Made by a program: the position numbers and the translations under genes. A DNA stretch of 60,154 bases from Diphasiastrum complanatum (taxonomy: Eukaryota > Streptophyta > Lycopodiopsida > Lycopodiales > Lycopodiaceae): NCBI GenBank assembly GCA_029204225.1, contig MU833169.1, positions 1 through 60,154 on the forward strand. Reading direction: 5' to 3'. The notes beneath the pieces are model-generated. The model was given only the letters and a program-made list of their open reading frames with translations. It was not told where the DNA came from and did not search any database. The first letter of the stretch is position 1. Each line of letters begins with the position of its first letter. Below are positions 1 to 13,000 of the stretch, in pieces.

Positions 1-1339
1 AGTCTTAGGATATTAGATTGGGCTAGCCTTTCATGACTCCAGGTTTCTATGCTTTCATGGAGACATGCCAAGCCCTTTTCCACACAATATTATCTTGGTT
101 GAGTTTGTCATGCCTCTCATACAAATGGAGGCAATTTCTAGGTTGATGATCTATTTGTAGATAGTTTTGGCATTTGGAGATACAAATATGGGGAGAGAGG
201 GATGTCCATGGTTAGCACTATTGAACTGTATGTTTTAGGTTCTTGCCTAATTGATATACACAATTCTATAGTATTTGTAGAGACCTATCAAATTTTACTA
301 CAAATTACTCCAGAGAATCTGATTGGACTTAATCCGTTCTACACTTACAACATTGATAAATCGAATCTGAATTCTGATTTAATATGTAGAACTTGAATTC
401 AAAGTGACTATTCTCATTGAAATTTGAATTGTAAGACCAGATTTAGAATAGATTCCAAGCTATACTTAGAACTACTCTTATAGATGCTTGATGAGGACTG
501 TCTAGCATTCTGTGTGAGAAACTAGCATTCAATTCTAATTATACATCACATCAAGTTAATGTAACTATATGATATCTCAAATTCTGAAAATCTTAATTTG
601 CTATTGTTAAACAGTTAATTAGAATGCCAAGTGTCCTTTCCTTCTCTACTCAACATTTTGTACTGATTGAATTGGAAATATAGATCTGTTTCCTTCTGAT
701 TGAATGAAGAATTGTTGTCACTAGGACATAAATTTGTATTACTGGATATCAATAAAAAGCTCAACATTTGTCGATGACCAATTACATCACTTCTAAATCA
801 CAAAACCATAATCAGATCCCAACTTTTTGAGTAAGTATGCTACAACACACTTAGTTTTTGGCGTCGGTGCCTTTAATTTTCATGTGTAGCTCACCATCCT
901 TTCTTGAATCAACATGTCCTTTCATCCTGACCTGTGTTTTGAATTCTCCCCTCACTCTCATCCTGCTTGACATCCTCTCTTTTTCTTGCTACATTTCCAC
1001 CATCATATTTGTATCCGGAACCTGTTGACTCACCTTGTTCTCATTCCCCGCATCTGGCTCTTATAGTTATTGTGATGTTGGATCTGACTAAGGCTTCATA
1101 GCACCTCCCAATTGTGATGTGGAGTTGCGGCTAGAACTTGCCTCTATAGCAATCTAACAAAAGCGTCATCCATATATAAAGTATGTATCATCTGCTTCAA
1201 ATGAGATGCCCATGTGTAACAACATCAAAGTAATATGGGGACCAGAACAGATTGAGTCCCTCTTTTTGCGTTCCTCATTGCAATTAAAAAATTTCGAAAA
1301 GCTAGTCGGGCCCAATTAATGCCAATAGCCCCCTTCCAA

Positions 1340-1980
1340 TACTCAACTAATTGTAGGAAATTTGACGGGCACTAATGCCCTAGTTGGTCCCACTATATAT
1401 TGTACACTATTTCAGTCTTGCTTACTCTAAGCAGCTTAGCTTAGCTCAAGTGGAAGCTCAGGAGGCCCATGTGACTAGGGTTGAAACTACTTGGATATTG
1501 CCTTCAAGGCAGTTAGTGGTTTAGGCTATTTCATTATCTATTGTACTACAGTGCTTAGTGAAGTGAATAGAGTGGTGGCTACTTCAAGGTTTATGGTGCT
1601 CTTATGTGAATGCTTCTGTAGTCTTTTTGTTGTTGTGTAGTTGTGGTTGCAGGGGTGATTGATGATTAGCAACCTTCATTGTGGTATTAGAGCTGAGTTG
1701 AGCACATAGAGAACTATCTATAGAGGTACTACAGTCCCTCTTTGGTGAGATAGGAGATTTCTCACTTGAAACAATGGAGAGATTGGTTTGGGAGCTAGAG
1801 AGTGCAGTTTTGAGTGTGAGGAAGCCCCACGGAGATCTTACTATAGCATCAAATAGAAGCAGAAGCATTCAATTATGGAGAAGACGGCAGGCCATAGCTA
1901 TTTTTTAGCTACCGGAGGTATCGAACTTTCAGTGAACTATTCTCACTCATTTCTTAACCAAATGAAGCGAAGTACCTATG
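1340..1980 (+). mobile_element. LTR-retrotransposon 5' remnant with primer-site-like motif
   Basis: The sequence tggtattagagc at 1682-1693 resembles the initiator Met-tRNA primer-binding site and follows an LTR-like stretch. Downstream an ATG at 1774 opens MERLVWELESAVLSV before decaying, which could be a gag start. No partner LTR was found, so this is a weak call. Confidence 0.35.
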
Positions 1981-2368
1981 TGACGTCAAGAGAGCAGCTT
2001 TGAAAAGGTTTGTGTAAAGGTAAAGTGATTTGGGTGCACCAACCCTTCAGAGTCTGAATAATTGTGGAATCCCAGCTTCAAGCACTTTGAGAAACCCTAA
2101 GTGTCATGATCCAATCAATCTTTAACTATGAAACTTGTTGATGCAAAGTAATCAAGGGATAGACCACCAAATCACAATGTATCAATAGATAGCTCATGTA
2201 GTACCTTATTTGGATGACTCCAGGTTAAATCTTTGTTATGATCAGCTTAGTGATAGAGGGGTGCAAAGTGTAATTATGATAACATTAGTGCATAATTTCT
2301 ATAAAAATGTCATGTTGGAGCCTTCCAATATCTTTAAACGTCATGAGTTAAGGTACTTGTAAAAGTTG

Positions 2369-2600
2369 TAAATTCAAATATGTATATACTTGAGTGAGGA
2401 TTCCTTTCAACTTGCAATATGTATTAACTTATTGCAAACTTCAAACACTTCATGACCTAATTGTAGATTGTAGTATGTAGCTATGTACATACTTGAGTGA
2501 GGACTTATTGCGACTTGCAATATGTATAACTCGTTACAAAGGTCAAACACTTTGTGACTTTGTTGAATATATGTGTGGCCTACAAGACATTATAAATAGA
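2369..2600 (+). repeat. Imperfect tandem repeat with TATA box, LTR-like promoter
   Basis: Two copies of an about 80-bp unit sharing acttgagtgagga and cttgcaatatgtat occur at about 2369-2452 and 2480-2560. They are followed by tataaatag near 2590 and a pyrimidine-rich stretch. Duplicated upstream elements followed by a TATA box resemble the U3 region of an LTR. No coding part was found. Confidence 0.4.
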
Positions 2601-3292
2601 GAAAACTCTTCTCATTTTGTATCTCTCTCATTTTGTTAATGAATTGAAGAGAAGGAAGTGGCTACACATTCTTTACATTGTCTAATTTCTCTCTCTAGCT
2701 AGTATTGTGATTTTTATGTGCATAGCCAAGTTTTAGTGCATGTAAGAAGTGTATCTCCTATCATGGATTTGATATTTGTGTTATGTATTAAATCAGGTCT
2801 TCAATCTAAAGGCTACACGTGTTTTTTTCCATTAAAGCAGCTTATAATTATTTCCTTATTTAGGATGTCATATTCTCTAACAATCTGAAATAAACTTATT
2901 GCTTCATGTCCATGGGACATCAAGATGATTTTTATAAGTTGCTATGAGATATATAGTGTTTAGGTTAAAATGGAACACAAGACTACTAAATGTGACTAAT
3001 AATTTTTTTATGGAGATTGGATTGCTCCTTTGGCTGGTCGCTAAGAAGAAATATATTATCAACTTAGTTAAATGAGATGTTAGAAGTTGATCTAGTTATG
3101 ACCTCCTATTTGAAGTTTTGGGCTATAATCAGAACTATGATAAATATGTTTGAAATGTATATCATGCTTCACATACATTGCACATAAAGTTGTTGGGGGA
3201 ATTTTCTAGTTATTTTAAAATGTGACATGGTTGAATGCGCGCCAAAACATTATATCCAAATAGTAGACCTAAACAGTTTTGTCCTCCTATAG

Positions 3293-3425
3293 GATGTACA
3301 CGGTGGTACGGCCTGGGGACAATGTGAATGTCATAGGAGAATTTGACATGGATGGGATTGCGATTGTTGACCATGACAACAATTTTTTGATTGTCAATCC
3401 TGACATCTTGATTTCGGGTTCACGA
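3293..3425 (+). CDS. DNA2: DNA2 exon (N-terminal OB-like region)
   Basis: It encodes [18 protein letters not shown] and continues to [10 protein letters not shown], the conserved N-terminal block of DNA2 that precedes the first Fe-S cysteine. The acceptor is cctcctatag at 3292 and the donor is gtaagt at 3426. The exon begins with the third base of a codon, so at least one further exon lies to the left. None could be recognised in 1-3292. Confidence 0.9.
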
Positions 3426-3950
3426 GTAAGTCTTGCAAATTTCCTTATGCTAATTCATGCAAGCATCATGTTATACTTCATAAAGATCTCAATACTTTGT
3501 TATATGTCTCAATATAACAAGCAATTGCATGATCTTATGATTGATAACCAAGAATCTGTTTTGAAGTTCAAGATGCAACTTTGAGTTTTCCAGCAACTGT
3601 AGATTTTGGCTATAAAATTTTTGCTTTGAGAACTAACTTGTCATTCAAGACAACTTGCATTCATTATCTCTAGAAACTTTAGTAAGAGAAAAGAATCATA
3701 AAAACTAATACCCGTTTCATCTCAAAGTTTCAAGCAACAAGTTGCAAATAAAAGCTTTCCTTCATTATAATAATTATGGAACCTAACTTGAATTCTACAC
3801 CCTTCTTCAGATAGGAGCAAGTTTCACTTGCCCAAGACGTGCAGTCCTAGATGAGCGGATTAAATTCAGCGACTTATCATCACATGCTTTGTTAGGAACT
3901 TTGCTGCACCAGTTATTCCAGGTGAATTATTGTATTGCAATCGGTTTTTG

Positions 3951-4014
<64 letters not shown>

Positions 4015-7000
4015 CATTAACGTCTTTTCAATGCCCTAAGGCATATAAAACCAAACAATACAACAGAAGAGATGGAACTCAGACGGATCAATGCCGTCAA
4101 AAAACTGAACTAAAACATACTAGCTAACTAAGAAGAGAATTTATGGCCAGGATTTTATAGTGCAAAGACATTTACAAGTTCACTGGACATCTCTTCATTT
4201 CTCTCACTCTGATTCTATTCAAGCTCTCATTAATACCATTAGATTAATTGGACATCTCAAACTCAAGCTCAACTATTCTAGCTCCGAATTTAACCCTTTG
4301 TTTCAGCTAAACATTTAGCTTCAACAAAACGGATTTTATCGTCTCTATATATGGTGTTTCCTTGTATCTTTCACTTTTTGTTGAGCCTCTTTTCTTTCCA
4401 TCACTTGTACAAAGGTGAGGTCTTCATCCAAGAAGATCTTGGTATCTTTCCGTTTATGTTTTTGACTCCAAAGAGTTGAAGTGCAAGACCAAGGTGCTAG
4501 CATCTTTCTTGGTGCGCTAGGCTGAGTTCAAACCTTTGTCATGATGATGGAGAGTAGCTTCCAAATTTTGTTTGGCTTCTACAAGGGCATCCTGAGAATT
4601 CAAGATGCGTTTGACACAAACATTGAGGGCCTTTTGCTCTCGCAATCGGCTCTCAGTAAGCGTAGCGGAAATGAAAGAAACTGGAGCATTCGATTTACCT
4701 GGACCTTTGAGCACATCTGCCCAAGATTGGACAACTATATGATGCTGCTCCACTTTACTTTCGAGTTGCTGGATCGTAGATGAAGAGGATACTTCAGATA
4801 ATGATGCGCATTGAATGGCTGTAATTTCCTGCTTGAGTTCTACGATGGATGCATCTGTCCACTGCAGATGTGATTGAACTGATAGGATCAGTGCACGGTG
4901 AGAATCCATCTGTGTTTGGTGGTGTATTATTTCCAGCATATTTTGCAGGTTTTATGTCTTTACCATCCAGGAACTGGACTGGGGAATCGACATAAACAGG
5001 TCGCCTGATGGGTGGAGCGGGAAATTGGGGTGACATGTGGGAAGGAAATTGTGAAGGATATTGTGAAGAAGATGCAAAGTTTTTAGCAACGGAGGATAGC
5101 ATAACCCGCATCTTGGCCATGTTCCTCTCCATACTATCCATGCAAACCTGCACAAACAGATTACAAACAAAGGACATGACTGCAAAACCTGGAAGGAAGT
5201 GTGACAACTGGAAAGTACAAGGGAAATACTAGAAATTATATAGAATTACAAGTATGGAAGTACAAAATTACGAAATACTTGACAGGGAAATGAACCAAGG
5301 ACATTAACATAAATTGTACAGGAAGAGGAAGACAATTTTCTGTCTACTGACTGGAAACAACCACAAAAACAGAGTACCACAACCCAAAAATGAAATAGAT
5401 GGAAAAAACAACTCCCTGCTATCTTGCTGGAACAAAATACGGAGGTAGATCTGTATTAGGTCCGACAACCCTCCCCACTTTGCAGTAGGCAGATTCCGGA
5501 AGTGGGCTGAAGCCGATTCAAAGACCCCGCAGGCTGCAAATCTGCCAGAACAGGTGCGATGCAGGTCGGAACAGATGCGCTGGGGGTATCAAATCCGTCG
5601 GAAATCCGTAAATTACCATAAAGAAAAGTGCGCTGGAGGCTGAGGTGCTGCTTCTGTCTTTGAAAGCCACCACAACTTGCTGGAAAATCATCACTGAAAT
5701 GCACGGTTTTCTGGTGTTCAGATGGGCAGGAGGTACCGCTGAGGTAGGTCGCCCTCCTCTCAGGGTGCTCCGTGTCGATTCTCGGGTCAAACGGACAAAA
5801 AACCAGAAAGTTATGCGACTTCAATTGCAACAGCCTTGAAAAACGTCCAAAAATTGTTGATATCTCTGCAACCACAGCTCCAAATCGGATGAAATCAAGC
5901 TGGCTGAGGGCACCCTAATGCTGTCCACCTGCCAAAATCTCAGAATGATCTGACAACAATTTTTCCCTCAAAAGAATGATTTTCTATGGCTGTTTCAGCT
6001 CCAAAATGCTGAATCTAGGCTGCTCCTACAGTGATTTGCCCATGGAAGAGGATTGGCCACTTTCTCTCAAAAATATCCCAAGAAAAGCTGAAAAATAGTC
6101 TCTAGAACGGGCTATTCTCTCTCTAGAACGGGCTATTCTCTCTCTAGAACGAGGGTCTGTTTCAGTAATTACAATAATTTGAAAACTGTAAATAACCGGG
6201 ACAGGGAGTAAAGGCTCTAACATCCCTTTCCACTCAGAAAAAGACATCTTCCGCGATGACCAAACTAGGGTACTGTGCATGCAAACCGTGCACGGTCTCC
6301 CAGGCAACATCTGCAAGAGGTCTTCCATGCCAAGCAACTAAATATATCAAAGATTAAGTGGTTACACAAATGTTTCTCCCGCCTATCCAATATTCTTGTT
6401 GGCTCATGGATCTCCTCTACATGCTCCTGAATAGAATCACAACCGACTCACCTCCGTACACCAAAGTTGTCGACAACAACTGGCCTAATCAAGCCTCCTA
6501 CGATAACCAGCATCCCATACTACTGGCGACCGCACTCGGCTCTCACTAGCACCACAATTGCTTGTCTTAAGTTTTTTCAACTAACTCAAGCATTTCACTC
6601 ATTGAGTTAGACATCAACTGTACTAGGCGCTTTGAGGAATTCCCACCGTAACAAAACTAGTAGGCCTAAAACCATATTGGGCCACCAAAAGTTACATAGG
6701 ATCATCTCATAGGTCCAATCCACACTCGGATGACCAGCAGCAGTACTATCATAACATAAATGCAAAATCTCCCTACACAGCCCTTTACTAACTGGAATGG
6801 GGAGTTTGCCATTTCCTTTAACTATACCATCTACCATGGTATAATTTAGGCAAGTGTGAGCAAAGAGATCAGAGCTCTCCTTCTGAGACTCTACTTGGCC
6901 AAGATTTACCTCTCTCACAACTTCCTTACAATAAACAATGAGGATCCTCTTGCTAAATCTATCTGATCTCAGCAACTAGGTCATTCTCTATGACCACAAA

Positions 7001-10000
7001 AGACATCTGATACAATATACGAGATAATGCATCAGGCACACGATTTTCGATACCTTTCATGTATCGAATTTCTATGTGAAATTCTTGCATCAATTCAGCC
7101 CACTTGGCTAATTGCAGAAATACATAAAAATGTCATGGTCGGCATATACAAACCCGCACCACACAAATAATGCCTCCATACTTTCAAAGCATGGACAATG
7201 GCATACAACTCTTCTGAACAGGGTTGAGCTTCTCGCTCACAAAGGCCACTGGCCTACCCTCTTGCATCAGAATTGTCCCAACGACGACATCACTCGCATC
7301 CGTTATTATGACAAATGGTTTATGAGGGTCTACTATCTTCAATGTGACAAAGTCAGCCACAGCTTGTTTCAAAGTGTCGAAACTGCACTGCTGAACTTTC
7401 GTCCACTTATTATTCTATAGCATATCAGTCAAAGGTGCAGCCATGTGTGAACAACCCTTCACACCTTGCAATAAAACCCAAACAATCCAAGAGAGCCTCT
7501 CAATACCGTCAAGTCTGTAGATACAGGCCACGGAAGGAGAACAACTTTCCTTGGATTCGGTCTTATGCCTTTATACAAACTCCTTGAACATTGGGCGTCC
7601 CATACCGTCCTTTGCTCCTGGGGAGTTCAAGCGTCGATAAGCTCACACATATACGCCATGACCTGTCTCTTGGTCTAGGTTCATAAGTAAGTCAACTTGT
7701 TCTTGCCATATGTTACTTTTGGAACCAACAGTAAACATATCGAACAAAAACAAAAACACATATGCTTACAACGAACCCCCACATACTAAGCTGCCATGAT
7801 CAAAGGTCCTAAAGGCAGATCAGGCTCACCTCAAAGTGAATGGATTCTACCATCACGCTGGAACTCACACACGTGAGTACCCCAAGCGATGTCGAGTTTC
7901 CGTACTACGTGCCAACATATCCCAAGTACCACATCAAAACATGCCAAACACATTATCTTTATATCCAACTTCTTAACCTAACTTGAATGGTTAATGGCAT
8001 ATCCACAACCCTGAAACCTCCCCCAACTACCCTTTCCATCAGCCCTCACGACTGTGTACTGGTACAGGGATGGTTGTGTGCTCACATTCAACCTTTCAAT
8101 CTGAGTCAAGTATAGTATGGAAGGACATAGTGTCAAATAGAACACACATTCATACCACACAATTGTCCAGTCACAACAATCAAGAAGTACTTGGAAATCG
8201 ATACACGTGTTGCATCGTTTTAAACAATTGTGGCAAAAGAAATAACATCAACCTTACCTAATCATCGGCACTTTTACAAGATGAAGAGTACTTCCCTGGA
8301 GTTCATCCTGCTCCAGCTCTTCAATAGCCACAGGTGCTCGTGCTTGTCTCACTAGCAAATTGAATGAAGTCCACATTGGATTCCGTAGACATTCCTTCCA
8401 CATGCATCCTACCAAGTAACCAAAGCAAAACTCTCTCTTTTGGAACACCCTTGGTCTTGCAGCAATAGCAACAAAGATCGCTGACCCCTTCTGAACATTG
8501 GATTGCCCATACAATCGTTGTCAGCTATAGCTACTTGTCGCGCTGAAGGACGCTGACCTCTTTGGACATTAGACTGCCCATACAATCCTTTGTCCTTGGA
8601 AGCCCCTGCTCCTTCTCCTTTCAGGTCACTTGAAACTTGCCTTTGCACAAATTGACTTTTAATCCTTTTGAGCCTCTGGTTACCCCAAGATCCAAAGAAC
8701 CACCTGAACCTTATTACTGTGTTTCAAACACAGAGCTAGTTGAACTGCTCCTTGGAGGCTATGAGTTTGCTTCTTTACAACGAAAGGTTTTGAGACTTCC
8801 ATGCAAGTCCTTCACAAAATGAAACACTTAAACAATCATACCGCTTCCGGTTCCTGTGAGGATCTTGATGTCTTCAACTGTTCAAGGATTTGGTAAAATA
8901 TGGCCTCCATAGCATTCACCTTAGCCGCCACTTCTTCAACCCTGATTAATTTGGTGCTAGTACCCTCCTGTGGATCCATAATTATGGCTTTCCAAACCTG
9001 CCAACCCAAGTTGAGGTCTAAAATGAGAGTAATCAGGTGTTTTTTGCTCACAAAACCCTCTTCTGAAGCATGCACTAGGTCTGCCCTGGCTGGAACAGCC
9101 TTTAATAGCCCTTGTTTTCCTTGCAAATCCATCAAATTCACGGAAATCAAGTATCCTTACACCATGCCACAGCAGTACACAGCCAATCACAAGCTAATAG
9201 GGTGATTTTGGCGACAATTTGAGGTCAAGATCGAAGCCTCTTTGCTCCCAGCTGTCAGCGCTGGTCCTGCAGCCTTCAAACCAGATTTGTTGGGGCTCAA
9301 TTCATCATATTTTCCAACTTGATTAATGCCCAAACCCCTTCCACAGTGCAGCACTGGCCTACAACCTAGTTCTGGCTCATGTCCTTCAATCAGCGCTGGT
9401 CCTATGGGCTTCAATCTGCAAATTCTTTAGCAGCCCTCTTCTCAGCAACCTTTGCTTTGATACCACTTGTCAGACTCCAAATCTGAAACTTCACTTAAAA
9501 CCTAGCTTATCCCGTGCGCAGCAATCAACAATGTCGATCCATGTTGATTTCCCTGCATGTACAAACATCAGAGCACATGAAACATGGTGGAGCTGGCTGC
9601 CTTGTCTCCTCCCAACCTTTGTTGCATAGATTATGATGAGGAATGCCTCTCTCTAGGCGCACTTATGCACAATCCTCAAGCACCCCTTAACCCTGACCTT
9701 TCCTAATGTCGGCACATGGCCAATTCCATGCACAATCGACACTTGCCACTTGGCAGTACCTTGACACATAGGCAAGTGAGTAGGTTGACATGTGTCACTG
9801 ACACACTGGACCAAGTGTCCCAGTGAACATGTGACACATGTATTGTTTGACCGGTCAACCCTAACATGTGTCACCCATTCAAAGGACCAAGTGTCCCAGT
9901 GAGCATATGACACGTGTCCCGTTGACTAGTCAACTCCTACTTTTTAGGAGGTCAGTTCAGCCACTCCTAATAAATGACCCAATACCCCATGCCAAAGCTA

Positions 10001-13000
10001 AGCACGACTCTCTGAGGTCCAATGCCAACTAAGTATAGTTTATTTACAAATTACTTACAAAAGTCACCACAAGCCGGTGACTTAGCCATTTCAGTAATTA
10101 CAATAATTGAAAACTATAAATAATCGGGACAGGGAGTAAAGGCTCTAACACCACCCCTGTGCCCCGTCATGGACTTGTGACACATTGTCACCGAGCGTAA
10201 CTGCAAGCTAGCTACTCGTCCAACAGAGGCCTATCCGCTGTTGACAACTAGGGTCCATGCGGTTGTAACTTCGCCTATTGACATCCTGTCAGGCGGTTAC
10301 ATTGGGTCACTGCCTGGTCCCTTGGTGTCCATCCCAGTCATTGGCCCTTGCCAGTCCTCTAGCCCTCGGCCCCTAGAAACTGGTTGTGCCGGGATTATGT
10401 CAGAGCCTGACTGGCATCTAACAGACCACAGGGCCTACAGGGTGGCAGCGGACACACCATGAGGCAACCACTAGACTTACATGCCAGTTTTTTTATAGTG
10501 GCTACCTTGAATTTTCCTTGGCCGACGCCACTATCTTCCGTGACATGAGGGAGATTGTAGCTTGTGATGCCACTTGGAGATTCCGCACATGTGAGGCTCT
10601 TCGTACTCGCCATTTGAGAGAGGAGCATGCATGCATCGCTAGAGAGGTTAGCCCCATATGACATGCCTGGGCCACCAATGGTTGCCCTATTCTATGAGAT
10701 GGGTGGATTGATATTAGGCGCAAGCTATTATCAACATCTTGGTTTCATGTCCGTTGGGCACAATATTTCTCAGGGGTGTGGATGCCTCTCGAGACGATGC
10801 TGTTGAGTTGGGCACGAACATGGATGTTTCATTGGATCTCAGGGTGAGTATGACAAGTTTTTGTCGAAGCCGCTCGCATGGTGGGGTGTGGTGGGCAAAT
10901 CTGCCCCTGATATTACTGCTCTTGCCACACTTGTTCCGCTTCAGCTTGTGAGCAGAACTGGAGCACTTGGTCTCTTATGCACACAAAGAGATGCAACAAG
11001 CTCAACGTTCCCCAGTTGAACAGGTTGGTTTATTGCACCACCAACTTGAGGCTAGTCAGGCACATGCAGAGAGATGGTACACCTAGGCAGGTGAATCCCT
11101 AAGAGTGCCTTAGATCCATGGATACTGCAACAAGCCATGCACACGCAGAGGCTGTGGCTGATGATGAGATCTTCTCAGAGTATCATCGGGAGCTAGCATG
11201 TCATGATAGGAGGCAGTGCAGGACCACTAGTGTAAAGACCACTAGGGAAAACCCCTAAGATGAGGGTAGGAAAACACAACAAGAGACATTATGGAGCAAA
11301 ACCACCCAACCAAACCTAGATCAATCTTGGATCTAGCCCCCAAGCCATGCAATGTGAATGCTAGAGGAGAAGAGAGCAACTGGTGACCTAACCCCAAGTT
11401 GTCGACAAGAGAATCCCTACCCCAATATATAGAGAGTAGTTTTCTGTGCATGAACCCATGCAATCTCCATGCAGTCCACCTATAAATAAATCACATCTCT
11501 TCATGCAGTCCTCTTGCCTATATCTGTCACACGTACATGCACTACTCCATATGTCTCGATTAGAGTGTCTGGGTCCTCTCAAGGTCATTAGTCACAACAT
11601 GCCTTGACGTGGAATTAAATCTAATGCGTGACCAATAATCTCGGACATTGGAGGGCCGGTCTACCATATTAGGACTATTCCATGTCCTTAGCTGAATATG
11701 GCCATAACAACTAGATCCATGGCCAGGGCTGATGTAGAGGATGTAGGAGAGGAGGGTGGGGATGAGGCTGACGGGGGATTAGATGATGATGATGATGAGG
11801 CCTTGGATGATGACATGGAGATGGATATTGGAGATGATGTGGGGTGGGTGGGTCTTGATGTCGAGACACAGGTCGAGCCTGTATCACTTGTACATTGGGG
11901 GAGGAGGGGTATTCGTAGGGTACGCTTGATGGATGTGCATGTTGAGCTAGAGGCAGCAACATCACAGGCAGAGGGAGCAACGACCCATAGACCTAGAGGC
12001 AGCGGTAGCGGCAGGGGCAGGGGCAGGGGCAGGGGTAGGGGCAAGGGTAGGGGCAGAGGGTCAGGGACACAACCTCACATACTTGAGGATGATTCCTTAT
12101 CTTTCTACTCGCCTACTAGTGGTAGTAATGAGGAGGAATCCCCATCTAATTGTGATTTCTCTGAGTCATAGAGATTCATCTGTCTATGAGTTCTTTGTCC
12201 ATTGTCCATCTATCATACTCATGTACTTGGCCATTGGCCCACTCATTATATATATCAGAGCTTTATCGTTTATGAAATAAGACATATGGCTCATTCTCAT
12301 GAGGCATGTGTGGAATGTGGATCAATCACCATGTTTTTGTATCATATACACTTAGCACTGTAGTGTGCACTATGTTTTTGCTTTCAAGTTTCAGATTTAA
12401 CTTTTGGTATGCAACATGTTTAAGCCTAAATGCTTTGTTCAATTAGTAGTAGTCTGTAGATTAGTATTGAGTACTTACAATTGTCAGTTAGTATTTGCAA
12501 TGTGTTTGAAATTTTTTTTACAGACCCACATGTTGTTTTCCCCCGCTCCCAACACATGGTCCAAAAAAGTTTTGTGGCTTTCTGATCCGGAGTGCTGCAG
12601 AATTCTGAAACCGTTCCAAAACTCTCGTTCTGGAACGCTTCCGAAACACAGTGCTTCGGAACGGGACAGATCTATGCCACTAAGATAGGTTCAACTTATA
12701 CGAACATTCAAGACCTAAAAGGTATGATCAAACTTACTCCAATCTTGATCAAAACTAGGATTAGTAACTTTTGATCTTCCTCTGTACTACTTATACTATA
12801 ATAATGATTTCAAGTTATAAACCTCCTCTAGTTCAAGATTGTTCCTCACAATCCTAGAGAATTTCTTTATTACTTTGGAATAGTTCCATTTATGTAGCTT
12901 ACTCTAGATTTGTTTAAAAATGCTTTTAGATAATCACATTTCCATACATATTTGGCTTTTTCTAGAAACTGTGTAGCTAATAGATCCTCTGATAGAATTC

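Larger units (their letters stand above)
1..3292 (+). other. Upstream DNA2 intron sequence with retrotransposon debris
   Basis: AT-rich sequence with short, unconvincing ORFs. Because the first visible exon begins mid-codon, this stretch should be intron, or contain an exon I cannot recognise. Two LTR-like segments are described separately. Confidence 0.6.
3955..5230 (-). mobile_element. ORF1-only LINE-like retroposon, copy 1
   Basis: The element lies on the - strand and ends, at its 3' side, in the (TC)n tract read here as (GA)n at 3955-4011. Its 3' region shares with the copy at 46768-47815 the stretch attaacgtcttttc and ggaac..ggacgga..aatgccgtcaa. Upstream it carries decayed ORF1 sequence, with no endonuclease or reverse transcriptase. 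It starts 33 bp after the DNA2 donor site. The 5' edge is not sharply defined. Confidence 0.65.
6161..10150 (-). mobile_element. Decayed Ty3/gypsy retrotransposon
   Basis: Minus-strand order from 10150 leftward: LTR (9468-10150, TG..CA borders), primer site TGGTATCAAAGC (9454-9465), gag start ([16 protein letters not shown], near 8980), zinc-knuckle remnant (about 8400-8480), RNase H (about 7184-7372) and integrase HHCC remnant (6607-6870). A 60-bp repeat ending ggctctaaca occurs at both 6161-6222 and 10092-10150, as expected for paired LTR ends. Frames are broken throughout. The left LTR beyond those 60 bp cannot be aligned by eye, so its edge is uncertain. Confidence 0.65.
10480..12171 (+). 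pseudogene. Decayed hAT transposase, third lineage
   Basis: The + strand shows NGCPIL, a stop, then DGWIDIRRK (10680-10720), matching the DUF659 motif [15 protein letters not shown] of element A. The stretch [36 protein letters not shown] (10950-11072) matches the hAT dimerisation motif. A tail exon at 11698-12171 follows. Stops and frame breaks are present and most of the core between the two motifs is missing. The divergence sets it apart from A-C. Confidence 0.72.

Noticed and set aside
1602-1868. 88-codon minus-strand ORF
   Set aside because: Low-complexity composition, no motif, and it overlaps a plus-strand LTR-like remnant.
11711-12044. Pro/Leu-rich minus-strand ORFs (LPLPLPLP)
   Set aside because: Antisense of the GRGRG-coding run at 12000-12060. 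The sense frame makes biological sense as a transposase tail.
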